Assembly (NCBI GenBank): GCA_020740775.1
Contig: JAHEWK010000010.1
Coordinates: 2,046,001-2,110,000, forward strand
From: Ilyonectria destructans
Lineage: Eukaryota; Ascomycota; Sordariomycetes; Hypocreales; Nectriaceae
DNA: 64,000 bases
Direction of reading: 5' to 3'
The notes under the pieces are model-generated. The model ran no database searches, had not been told where the DNA came from, and was given only the letters and a program-made list of their open reading frames with translations. A program made the translations under genes and the position numbers. Shown in pieces: positions 33,401-43,708 of the stretch. Position 1 is the first letter of the stretch. Each line of letters starts with the position of its first letter.

Positions 33401-36400
33401 AGGAGTTTTTTGACAAGTTCTTTGTTCCCGGCCCTGGCTGCCTCTGTGATGGCATACCAGCAAGTCGTCTCAAACAAGGGCTGATCCATCTCTGAGCTGA
33501 ACTGCTCCTCAACCAAGTCCTCCAGCCCCAACATGGCATACACAGGTAACGGTGAGAGGTAGGACTGGTGTATCCGCGTGAATGGATTCGAAAGCGTATA
33601 AAAGGGAACCTCCCACGCCGCCCGAGCCTTTTTGCAAGCAAACAGCTCACGTACAAGGCCCCTAGGCTTGAATCGTCCACTTGACCGGTAGTGGTAGGAC
33701 CAAAATCGGACGGCATACTCAGCCATGCTCGTACGTTGATGAGCAATGACGGCTGCATCTTGTAGCTCCGCCCAGCAGCCTCCCTCAAGTTGCTCCAGAG
33801 ACAGCATAGCCAGCTTATCTTGCGCACCCTTGAGCCAAAAGTAACGCAAGCATGTCTCGGCGATGCTGCTGTGAATCTTGTCTGCTCGTTCCTCAGCACT
33901 CCCTTCGATGATGCCCATCTCAGGAAGTTCGTAGAGAGAGGAGTGACAGAATTTGAAATCCCGGCCTCGAACAGTGATGAGTCCCCCAAATGCCTTCTCG
34001 GTCCAAGTTATCAACTCTAAAGGGTCAAGATCATCGAACACGAGCTCCTCTCCGTAGCAATCATAAACCGCAAGCGCTTCGGCTAGTGACTCTGGCGTCC
34101 AAGGCTCTGCCGCATGTTTCACCCAGTTGAAGCAGTTTCTGGCCCGGGGTTGGTCCTCGGCCGGCAAAGAATCGACGAAAAATTGAATCATGCCCTCGGC
34201 TGTGACTGATGAGAGCTTGCTTATGGTGTCGGCAATCTTGGAGATGGGTCGTCCTCGCCTGTAATGCTCAAGCCAACTTAGAACGGCGTGTGCTAGGTGC
34301 GGCGCATGAGAGTATCCCGCCAGAACTTCATCAAGCTGTGATCTAAAGGCCTCGTAAATTGGACGTTTCGCAACAAGATCATCCAAAGCTAACCGGAGCT
34401 TCGTCGCCCGTGAATTGTTGATGATTGTCATGTCCAGTGTCGGGCACTCTTCGAGATTGGCGGCTGCATCACTTGGGAACGAATCCACTGCCAAACCATC
34501 TCTACTACAAGTAGAGAAAATGAATCGGAAGCCCCTGCCACCATATCTTTGCTCCTCTAGGATGCGTTCCAGAAACCATTTCCGTTGGTCCACAGGACAC
34601 TGATCAAAGCAACTAATGAATAGCGTCATCTGACATCTTGTCTCTATGGTGCCGAAGTTGCTGTATAGGTGATACAGATCGTCCAGCGAGCAGGATCTCG
34701 TATCACTCATGAATTTGAGCTCGACGAGAATTATGTCAACCATAGCAGACCTGTGGTCGCAGAAACGCCACGCGAGGATGTTTATGAAATAGAGCAACAT
34801 GGACGAAATATTGTTGTATCGAGAGTCCTTCTCGTCAAACTCAAAGTAGGCAACGCTCCCCTCGGGAACTCTTTCAATGCCGGAAACTCGAGTGGCAGCA
34901 ACACGATCATAGTCGAGATAAAGACGTCGTGAGAGCTCGGCAATACCCAGGGAATGATTCCCGTTGGCGTGTACGTGAAGAAGTCGGGGGCTAGTGGGCG
35001 GCTTGCTGAGTTGCTTGTATGCTTCATGTTTGTAGATCCAGCCCACGACTGGGTGTCTCGGCATCATCGCATCGAAGGGTGTGTCCAGAGAGCGCGTGGG
35101 AGGACATAAGGATAGTAGGCGTCCTAGTTCCTGAATCGTGGTGTAGTTGACGTTGATATCTAAGCAGCCGCTGGTTACAAGACGGCTCGGATGAGTGTCA
35201 TGGGTCAAATGTACTTACACAATCCGCTCTTGTTCAACATATTCGACACCTTTTCGATCCACCAGTCTGATGAATCGCCCCGCACTAGGTCCAGGTGGTC
35301 AGCTCCATTCCATCGGATGGCCGTAACTGCTTCGAGCGGATGGCTAGAGCGATGCGCGAATTGTAGGAACGGAGTCACTGGTTCCGGGGCGCCGTCGTCT
35401 CCATCTCCAGCTCCGACTTCTGGTTGAGTTAAAGTGCCGTCCCCGTTCTGAGTTGCAACTTCTTCCTGAATCTTATGGGTCTTATCGGTGAATATGTTGA
35501 AGATGGTTGTCCGAACTAGGTGCTTGGTTGCTGGAAACTCCTGGTTGACTCTGTTCACCTGATACGCTAGATTCTTCACCTTCTTCAACACATTGCTCCC
35601 GATAGTAGGGCCCGGCAGAAGAATGAGCTTATGCAGCTGGTCCTCTAGGGAACTCATGGAGTGAGCTCGGTGGGGCGTTCCTAGAAAGACCTGGCTGTGT
35701 CAACAATCATGAAGATCGCATGTTAATTCATGGGCACTCACGATTGCAGTGGTGAGTATGGCTATTTTCCCGTATATCTTGGGTGAAGCCGAGGCCAGCG
35801 ACAGTGCCTAACGTCGTTAGAAGATACAATCTTCAATAACTCGATACTACTACCTCTTTTACGATTGTACCGCCGAGGTCGTGACAAATCCAGATCACTG
35901 GGCGGTCGGTTTCGGTCTGCCATTGTGTCAACGACATGCCGTGCTTCAGTGACTGTTCTTGTACATACATCCTCTAGCTTTTCATGAAGTCTGGCATACT
36001 CTCTAGCCAGTGTTTGAGCATGAAACCGGATCCCGTCTGGTCTGTAGATTGTAGAGTTCTCATCAATGGCATATGCATAGTCGACCTGTCTTATATCCTC
36101 CGATGCGAAGAGGTGTTTCTTCACCCACCATTCGTTCTTTTTGTTGATCCACGCAGAGTTGCGGTTGTCACGTAAGCCATGGACAGTGATAACGCTAACC
36201 TCTTGGTGAGTTCCTTGTTATAACTACACGGGGAGGTCATTGGCTATGTGCTTACTCGTAGTCATCATACTCCGAGCCGGACCAGCCATGTTGACTATTG
36301 ATGCTAAGACCAAGTACTCGCGTTATGGGACCAAGATCTAGCGGCAATTGCGGCGCAGGGGCAGCAAAGAGATCACCTGTCGAGGCCGTCTTGACGCTAT

Positions 36401-36506
36401 CCGAATCACTGGCGTCGTCATTCGACGTTACCGAGCCCGTGTTGGCACTTTGACGCCCTTTCCTAGACGACACTGAAGCTGTATCGTTTGCGAACTCGTC
36501 TTCCAT
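30490..36506 (-). CDS. NLR-like protein: hydrolase-like, NACHT-like, ankyrins, ZZ finger, 1,896 aa
   Basis: Seven exons: 36506-36256, 36194-35969, 35916-35854, 35807-35742, 35690-35219, 35159-30853 and 30795-30490; all frames close. After an acidic/Ser-rich leader (about 80 residues) comes an alpha/beta-hydrolase-like domain (VITVHG, then IWICHDLGG at about 168-175). The nucleophile-elbow Ser is replaced by Asp172, so hydrolysis is doubtful. FLGTPHRAHSMSSLED is the usual NLR-linked continuation. The next part has NACHT-like layout, but the Walker A position reads HANGNHSLGIAEL without Gly-Lys-Ser/Thr, and Walker B is FISCFDQC. Roughly 20 ankyrin repeats follow (about 930-1743). The C-terminus has a ZZ finger (CWSC...CIEC...CFKC...H...H, about 1788-1835) and an acidic tail. 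Fungal NLRs act in self/non-self recognition; this one appears to be a non-ATPase variant. Confidence 0.88.
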
Positions 36507-37120
36507 CGTCGCGTTGGCTTCAGTTGAGTTCGCAAGACGCTTTGATGCTTACTACGAGGGCAGACGGCGATGGAATGGTCAGGTTCAAGTTTGAACGTCG
36601 CACGACTACTCTTCGTATTGCGTACAACGTGACTGGGGCGGTGGCACAGTGAATTGGGGGCCGCAGCCCTGGTCAGTATGGCATCATCTCATTGGTTCTG
36701 GAGGGTGTGATGCAGCTGGACCCTTGCTGCCCAATTCCAATATTGTTCAGCTGCCCAGTGCCGCTTTCTTATAAACACTGTCAATGCTAGGATGCTCACT
36801 CTTCACAGCGTCGTACCTAGAAAGACATGCATGGCGGAATACTTGGCGTGAGGGACCTTGAGTCTTTCTGACGTGGGGCGATTGCAGAGGGAACGGAAGA
36901 TTGTGATTGAGATTCCCCACTGTCGTCCGTTGCAACAGTGATAATATTTTGCATTGGGGCCGTGATGCTAGCTGGAGTGGAATTACATCGACAGTCATAA
37001 GAACAGACACAGCGGACAAGGAAGCGGCCTGCTATATATGACCAACACAGCTAACGGGGGGTTCAATTCGATACCAGGCTAGGGAGCGAAACCTTCGCAT
37101 CTATCTGGCAAGATGATCTA
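36507..37120. other. Promoter of the NLR-like gene
   Basis: Region between the NLR-like start codon and the stop of the next minus-strand gene. No gene or repeat recognised. Confidence 0.4.
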
Positions 37121-37999
37121 CTATTTCCATACCTTCTGGCCATCATTGATGATCGTCCTAAAAGTCACATCACAAAACTTGTCAACGTCCACGCTTCCCA
37201 GCTCATCGTGTCCGTATGTAACACTTCTGCTTGGTCGAGTCCCCTTTTCCCGCGGGTTTGGCTGGAGAATTATGGGGTCATCCTTGGGAATCTTCTTAAA
37301 GAGGCTCTCTACCGCCGTCTTTCTGTCCGTTTTGCATGAGAACGCCACCTTGCAGGTGAACTGCTCCCGATCCTGCCTCGAGACGAGCACTGCCACCTTG
37401 AGAGAGGCTGGAATACCCGCCGGCTGCGTCTCGTTCTCCGAGAGACTCCATTTGGCCATACAATACGGTGGTTTGTTGTTGACGAGCTGTCTCATGCCGT
37501 ACAGCGTGATCGCATCCGTCTTTTCGGCACTTGTTGTCTTCTCCCATTTTGCGCCGACACCAATGCTGGCCCCATATTCTACACCGATATTGGCTTCGGC
37601 TCCCTTGGTAACACTCTCCTGCTGAGTGGTTCCCATAAGGCTGTATGTGTCGTTGAAGGAAATCTTTTCGACTTCTATATCGCTGCCACTAGAGCCGGGC
37701 TCAAATAGAAGCTCGATGTTGGCCTCGGAGATGCGGCGAGTGTTTTTAGCCTGGAAAGACCACTGCATGACCATAAGAGTAGCGTAGTAGTCGCTATCAG
37801 CCGATATAGCTCCATGTAGGACTTTTTCCAGATTGCAAGTGATGTCGATGGCCCCGGAACGTTGAAGCACTTCAGCTCGATGGTAGTGGTTTGGTGCAAC
37901 ATTGAAGACATGGAAGCCACTGCCTTCCTCTCCTCCAGCTTCATACATGCCGAGGTGCATCGCTGCAGCACCGTCCTGCTCGTGGTCGATCTCAGCCAT
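37121..37999 (-). CDS. Conserved-looking fungal protein of unknown function, 292 aa
   Basis: Intronless frame; the first ATG is 37999 with a strong context (CAACAATGG), and the frame's upstream extension lacks an ATG. I do not recognise the family with confidence. Visible features: an acidic N-terminus; a hydrophobic/aromatic strand around LMVMQWSFQ; and a Gly/Ala-rich alternating segment at residues 133-152 (GAEANIGVEYGASIGVGAKW) flanked by Ser/Thr, the kind of amphipathic pattern seen in beta-hairpins that insert into membranes. AKWSLSENETQPAGIP and VAVLVSRQDREQF follow, and a basic C-terminus. There is no signal peptide or transmembrane helix. It lies head to head with the ankyrin-subtilisin gene and beside the NLR-like gene. 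A role as their effector is inference. Confidence 0.7.
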   Translation of the reverse strand: MAEIDHEQDGAAAMHLGMYEAGGEEGSGFHVFNVAPNHYHRAEVLQRSGAIDITCNLEKVLHGAISADSDYYATLMVMQWSFQAKNTRRISEANIELLFEPGSSGSDIEVEKISFNDTYSLMGTTQQESVTKGAEANIGVEYGASIGVGAKWEKTTSAEKTDAITLYGMRQLVNNKPPYCMAKWSLSENETQPAGIPASLKVAVLVSRQDREQFTCKVAFSCKTDRKTAVESLFKKIPKDDPIILQPNPREKGTRPSRSVTYGHDELGSVDVDKFCDVTFRTIINDGQKVWK

Positions 38000-38420
38000 T
38001 GTTGAGTGAGGAGAGGCGAGATGATTATTCAATGAAAGGTAATCGAATTAAGACTCCGCCCAAGACGTCTGTCCTTTCAGTGAGACATTTATCACAGTCC
38101 ATTTGCGCCCATATTCGAAAGCGAAGAGGAAATACTGTACGACGCTGGCTTTTGGGGGCCAAAACCATCCCTGTCTCTCCATGTGGCTTGCACTGTGTAG
38201 TTTGCATGGTTTCAGTCTTACGACAATAATCACTTGGTTCAGGGACAGGGGTGATGAAAAATACCGCATCACCAGACATATCAGCAGTTCGCAGGGCTGG
38301 GAGGCGCATGATCCCGTGCAGCCCTATTGTTGGCGGGTCATATTCTTCGCCTCGCCTCTTCGCGTTCAACATGCGGCTTGGGAAACGACCGAAAGTTCAG
38401 TCGAAATTACATCCTACCCA
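38000..38420. promoter_or_regulatory. Divergent promoter, unknown protein and subtilisin gene
   Basis: The two start codons are about 420 bp apart and face away from each other, so the genes probably share upstream control elements. No specific motif recognised. The subtilisin frame is open upstream of its ATG back to 38103, so a longer N-terminus with a non-canonical or spliced start is not excluded. Confidence 0.5.
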
Positions 38421-41400
38421 ATGGCGCCAGAGTGGGACTCCGATGGTGCTTTCGAAGACGACTTTGACCCTGAGGCAGTAGACGATATCCAAGCGGAACG
38501 AGAAGAGAACTACGAGGAGCGCTTCAGGATAGCAGGTAAAGCGATCAAAAGAAGAAAGAACTTCTCTCAAGACGACGTCGATGACTTCCTTGCTGAGTTT
38601 GGCGACATTGCTGGCAAGTCGTCGGCCAAGATATCAGGAAATCTGCTCCATACATTGGTCGAAATAGTCAAGCACAGCGACGAAGTCGAATCAGAGAACG
38701 TTGAACTTCTCGTTTCCAGACTTGTTGGAAAGTATCCCGATCTCCTCATGTACCCAAACAAAGATGGACACAACCCCGTGTACATGGCTGTCAGGGCCTC
38801 AAATCACCAGCTTGTCAGCTGCATGATATCTGCTTGCGGGGAACGCCAACTTCAAGGTGCTATTGGTCCGGACGCCATGCAATGCCTGGACGATGCCCTT
38901 CGTATGAAGGCCCAGGAGGGGAAAACGAGCCTTCATATCGCGCTAAAGGAGAACTTCAACCCTGAAACAGCCAGGATGATGATCGAAAACGCTAGCGATG
39001 AGGCATTGGGAGTTCAAGACGACCTAGGGAAGACGCCAATGCATTATGCCGTGTCCTTTTCGCAGTGCACCAGCGTTAGGGCTGATCTAATCTCCCTGTT
39101 TATCCAGCGAGACTTGAGCGCCGTTCAAAGCAAGCCGAGGCCCGAGACGACCTTTCTCGACTTGGCCGACAGGAGCAACTGTTCGGTATTTCGGGAACAT
39201 CAAAAGACCAGGACCATAGTCACCAAAAGGTTCAAAGAATGGGCGGCAAAGAAAGCTCAATCGACAAATTCGGATGGGACTAGCGAAACCGCAGCAGGCG
39301 ATCGACCTACTAGGGCCACCAAGGAAGCCCCCCAGCCTCGCATTAACGAGAGGGATGCCTCCCATGCGGTGGCCAAACCTGACAGCGATGAGATCGCGGA
39401 CAGAAATGATGGTGAACAGGAGGTCGAAGAGAAGCTGACCGATCGCGAGAGGCTGCGCCAGAGGAAGAAGGCAGAAGAGGCGATCCGGCTGAGAGAAGCA
39501 GCAGAAGCGGTAGGCCGAGATGTCCGAGGCGATCATGCCAGGTTGGCTACTCGACTCATACCCGCAGTTCTACAAATGGAACCTGCGCCTAATACTCCGA
39601 TAAAACGCATCAACTCAGCACGCATCGATGGAAAGCCAAGCCACAGCAGGCCGCCTGCAAGACCTTCGCAACCATCTCGGAAGAGCACCACCCCTGACAA
39701 GGGCAACATGACGGTGTGGAACAAGAACTCGGAAGACATCCTGCTCAACCTCAAACTGCACTACATGAGGACGAGGAGCACCGAGATGGCCATATCCTTC
39801 CTGTACGGTTTGAATATGAGTGGTGAGCCTGAGAACCCATGCAATATGTGACTTGTTGCTGATGTTCCATTCTCAGATGTGCAAATCAGCTTCGACTATG
39901 ACCGCCTTCCACGCCGAATCTTCTGGAACGACTTCATCAAGCGGTTTGGCGCAGACGGGAAGTCTGGTCTCAAGTTCGACAGTGTGCTCAACTACGTCAA
40001 CTTCCCGCACGTCGAAGTGCGCCTCAAGGGTCGCTTGGCTGATAATGAACGCGATGCTGAGCTGCAATCTGGAGGAGGCCAGCTAGGGGCTCTGGGACGC
40101 AAAGATATGACATACTTCTTCGATTGGCTTTACAAGAAAGGGGTGCGCCACATCATCAGATTGTCCGTCCAAGACGCCGGAGACTCGGGCGAGAAGGTCC
40201 ATAGTGAGTGGGCTATTCAGCAAGCCCTCGAACGGTTTGTTGTCGAGCGTCTTGATTGGCAAAAGACTGACCTGGACCCGGAGACTATCCTGCACGTGAG
40301 TAGTAAAGCCCTGGAGCTGGAGGCTCCAACAAGCAAGGATCCCAAGTATATTGAAAGGCTTCCAAACAGGCAGATAAAGGAACTATGTTTGAGGTGGAGT
40401 GGTAGCAATATTGTGCTTCGAGCCTGGAGTGAGCCAGAAGGATTGCCAAATCTAACCACACTTGAAAGGATCTATCTTTTCAAACCACCCTTGGACAAGG
40501 TAAGTCGATGCTCGGGTTTAGTTGCGTTCATCAGCTAAGCGGACAAGATGCTTGACGGTCCCCAGTGGATCAATCAGAAAGTTCAAGAATTCCAAGAGAG
40601 ACTCAACAGGAATTCCAAACGAACTGAGGGTACACAACTTGAATCCAGCGAACAGGGCAGTCAGGTACCCGTGGAGCCTCGTCGGATCGAGGTCATAACT
40701 CGAGATGCAGGCACTGATGACCAACGCAAAACGACATCTCGCGGTGCCCTCCTTTCCACAACCTCTGCGCCGGTAAAGGGCGTCAATTCTCATAGGTGGC
40801 TGGACTCTACGTCCAGGTTTGCGAGCGAGATGATGCCCTTCTGGGAGAATACACTCAAGGACTTTAAGGAGTCAAGGAAGGGCCAAGGCACACCAGAGCG
40901 TGTGGAGGACGACATCGTCATAGCACTTATTGACGACGGGATAGATATGTTCGATGCATCGCTATCTAATCATGTTCTCGAAGGGAAGAGCTTCGACTAC
41001 CATGATGGCAAAGTGCGGCCCCCATTCTCGTCAGCGAGAGGTCATGGTACGGTTATGGCTAGCATGATCTTGCGCATATGCCCTATGGCTAAGGTCTATC
41101 CGATAAGACTTAGAACGTATGAGGGTCCTGATGGGAAGAGCCAGATTGATAGGAAGTATGCGGCTATGGTAAGATGATGAATGCCTGAGAACAGGTAAGG
41201 GAAGTCGACTTAGATTGCTAACAAGAGTTGTAGGCTGTTCAAGCTGCACTTGACAAGAAGGTAACCATTATTTCCATGTCGTGGACACTCCCGATGCCGA
41301 AGGGAAGCAATGACACTAAAGACACATGTAAGCTTTTTACTTAACTTGGTAACCCCGGTGTACTGTTTTATAAGTCTCGGTACCCGACTCTGAATAAGGC

Positions 41401-42111
41401 CGCTTAAAATACTGCTTAACATAAAAGGATATCTATCTTCAGTCAAGTGCTAACCCGACAACTCTAGTACACACCGTACTACAAAAGGCTGTAGACAACA
41501 AGGTCCTCATGTTCTGCTCATCGCCCGATGAAGGCAAATTCTCTATACTCGACTATCCGAGCGGCCCCTGGCCCGACGATTTCTTCCGCATCGGTGCTGC
41601 GCGTGCTGACGGCACTGTATTTGAATGGACGCAGGACGATGGCATTACGTTTGTGCTACCCGGCGTCGATGTGGTCAAGGACCAGGTGGGCAACAGCTCC
41701 TTCGACATGCCCTCATCCGGAGGCGTTACGAACCGCGTCGTGGACTTCAAGTACGAAACGGGCTCGAGCGTGGCTACAGCCCTGGCAGCTGGACTCGCAG
41801 CCATGATCATCTATTGCGTAAAGACGAGCATCCTAGCGGTCAAGACTGCGAACCAGAACACGGGACCGATCGTGGGCATCGCAATCCCGGACAACGGCGG
41901 CGACCTGGTGGCGAGGCCTGACGCCATGCGAGCAGCGTTTGGGAGCCTGGGCAAGAAGACTCACAACAACTTCATACAGGTCTGGGAGGAACTAGACAAG
42001 ATCAGTGATATGCTGGAGCGTGCGCGAGCCCGAGGTTCTAGCCCAGAGGCCAAGCTGGCCTGTGTCAAGCGGTTTGTCGAGTTTGGGGTGAAGCTTACTA
42101 AGGGTCACTAG
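38421..42111 (+). CDS. Ankyrin-containing subtilisin-like serine protease, 1,121 aa
   Basis: Exons 38421-39822, 39877-40499, 40566-41168, 41234-41327 and 41468-42111. An alternative acceptor at 40548 adds six residues in frame. The N-terminal part is acidic, then has a few ankyrin-like repeats (GHNPVYMAVRASNHQLV; GKTSLHIALKEN; GKTPMHYAVSFS). A charged, Arg/Glu-rich linker follows (about 330-420). A middle region of unknown fold (about 445-675) precedes the S8 peptidase. The triad motifs are all present: IALIDDGID (Asp798), ARGHGTVMAS (His835) and TGSSVATALAAG (Ser1008). There is no signal peptide, so it should act in the cytosol. Fungal proteases of this kind occur in NLR-linked cell-death systems; here it is flanked by an NLR-like gene, an unknown protein and a vWA protein. 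Confidence 0.88.
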
Positions 42112-42540
42112 AGTTGGAAGAAAGTCATGAGTTGTTAACGATGGCAGTGAGATGAAGTTTGCCTATTCATCTCTTTAGTGCCAAGCAAACCTAGATAGCA
42201 TGGCGGGTTATGGCCTCTACGAGCAGTTGGGAGTGTGACGCTGTTCACGGCGTGTTCTCTTCCCTTCTGGCATTCCTAAATCCGAATGATTTGTTCCAGC
42301 CTAATTTATTAGATGTATCAAATTTTGTGACATGGGTTAGTATATGTTAGCATGATATCTGACTCTCTTGTATAGGAAGTTTACCCTTGCAGGCTATACG
42401 CCTAGTCATGATTTCTACATTGGCAACTTCGACATGGGCAGCTATCTCCTATCATTGGGACGACCCTCTTAGAATGGAAATGACAAGCCGCAAGATTACC
42501 CCCGGGTTGGTGGGTACGTAGGCGTCCTCCTATGCGACAC
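42112..42540. other. 3' flank of protease gene
   Basis: No gene or structure recognised before the HET relic that follows. Confidence 0.35.
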
Positions 42541-42765
42541 CCCCCTGAAACCATATTCAGCTACCCTAGACTATCAATTTCGTACCTCTGGATAGGCTCG
42601 TTTTGCATCATCCAAGATAACGAGGGCGACAAAGGCCGAGAACTAGGAAATATGCCTGGGATCTACCAACGCACCACTCTTGCCTATGGGTCTATGCGGT
42701 GGAAGACTTTTTCGGAGATATACGAAGTTTTAGTAGAACTCCTTGAAACTTTTGTGGTATTTTAA
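42541..42765 (+). pseudogene. HET-domain fragment
   Basis: The frame encodes SISYLWIGSFCIIQDNEGD followed by GNMPGIYQRTTLAYGS. This matches the most conserved stretch of the fungal HET domain (YLWIDSLCIIQDDxxDW...xMxxIYxxAxLTIAA). Surrounding HET blocks are missing and the frame stops at 42765 shortly after. Interpreted as a relic about 70 residues long of a HET-domain gene, lying just past the protease gene. Confidence 0.7.
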
Positions 42766-42982
42766 CTCGAACTCAATACGCGCCCAACTCTTCGTGACAA
42801 TCCTGTCTCATTCAAAACCTAGCTCCAAGGCTTATCTTAACAATTTTCGGTGTGATACCTAGGTGAAGAACAGGCGGGGTAGGTCACGGTTCTGCCGGCT
42901 AGGACGGCTCGGTTCAACCTCGGTTATGACACTGGTATGAGTACCGTGGAGTCGACAAGAGCATCATCCAACTGTGACGGCT

Positions 42983-43477
42983 AAGGCTCCCAACAATTCA
43001 ACTTTGCAAGTTCAATATGATTCAACTTAAACTTACCACCTTAAAGACTTTAATTTAATTCAAGTTGACATATTTTTCAATTTTCTATGAGTTTAATCGG
43101 TGCTATTATTATTTTCCCAAGTTACCTTTATTGCCTTTTTCAATTTCCTGTAGGGTATGCAGATTACTAAGCCCAAAGTCAGTATTTACAGCACCTTCGC
43201 TGCCCGTAGACCCACAATTGCAGCCTGAGCCTCCATCTAAGAGCGCTATAGCAGCTGTAGCCGAGAGGCAAATGTATACAGAAATATCACCACTGTACGA
43301 TAGACCTTCTGAAGCAACTGAGCATAGAAAACACGTAGTCACATTCTCGGTTGCTGGCTGACTGAGGGTATCAAGTAACTCAATCAATTCAAGCTGGATC
43401 CCCCCTTAATTCAAGCCTGAAGGTGCTGAATTCGATTTACATTGGAATGTAGATCAACTTGAATTGTTGGGAGCCTT
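42983..43477. mobile_element. 495-bp element with 19-bp perfect terminal inverted repeats
   Basis: AAGGCTCCCAACAATTCAA at 42983-43001 recurs as its exact reverse complement at 43459-43477. The interior is AT-rich near the left end and contains open frames on both strands (43065-43361 plus; 43109-43387 minus) without transposase features. This fits a non-autonomous DNA transposon or solo remnant. Target-site duplication is unclear. It lies between the HET relic and the vWA gene. Confidence 0.7.
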
Positions 43478-43708
43478 GGTGACACGAGCTGTTGTACAGT
43501 GGAGATTTTAGTCCCGCACGTCTCCTTACAATCTCCACTTAAATCGTCATATGTGTCTTCACCGCCTTGATACCATTTTATCGCCTTTTCCAAGATTCCC
43601 CATCAATCGACTAACTTACCAGTAAATTCATTTCTCATTGCGGTTAAAATTCGCAATTTGGTTCAAAGCAACAACGAGCAAACAGTGGCGCAAGCTTAGG
43701 AAACCACA

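Noticed and set aside
37121..38032. 303-residue version of the unknown protein starting at 38032
   Set aside because: The codon there is TTG; the first ATG with a good context is 37999.
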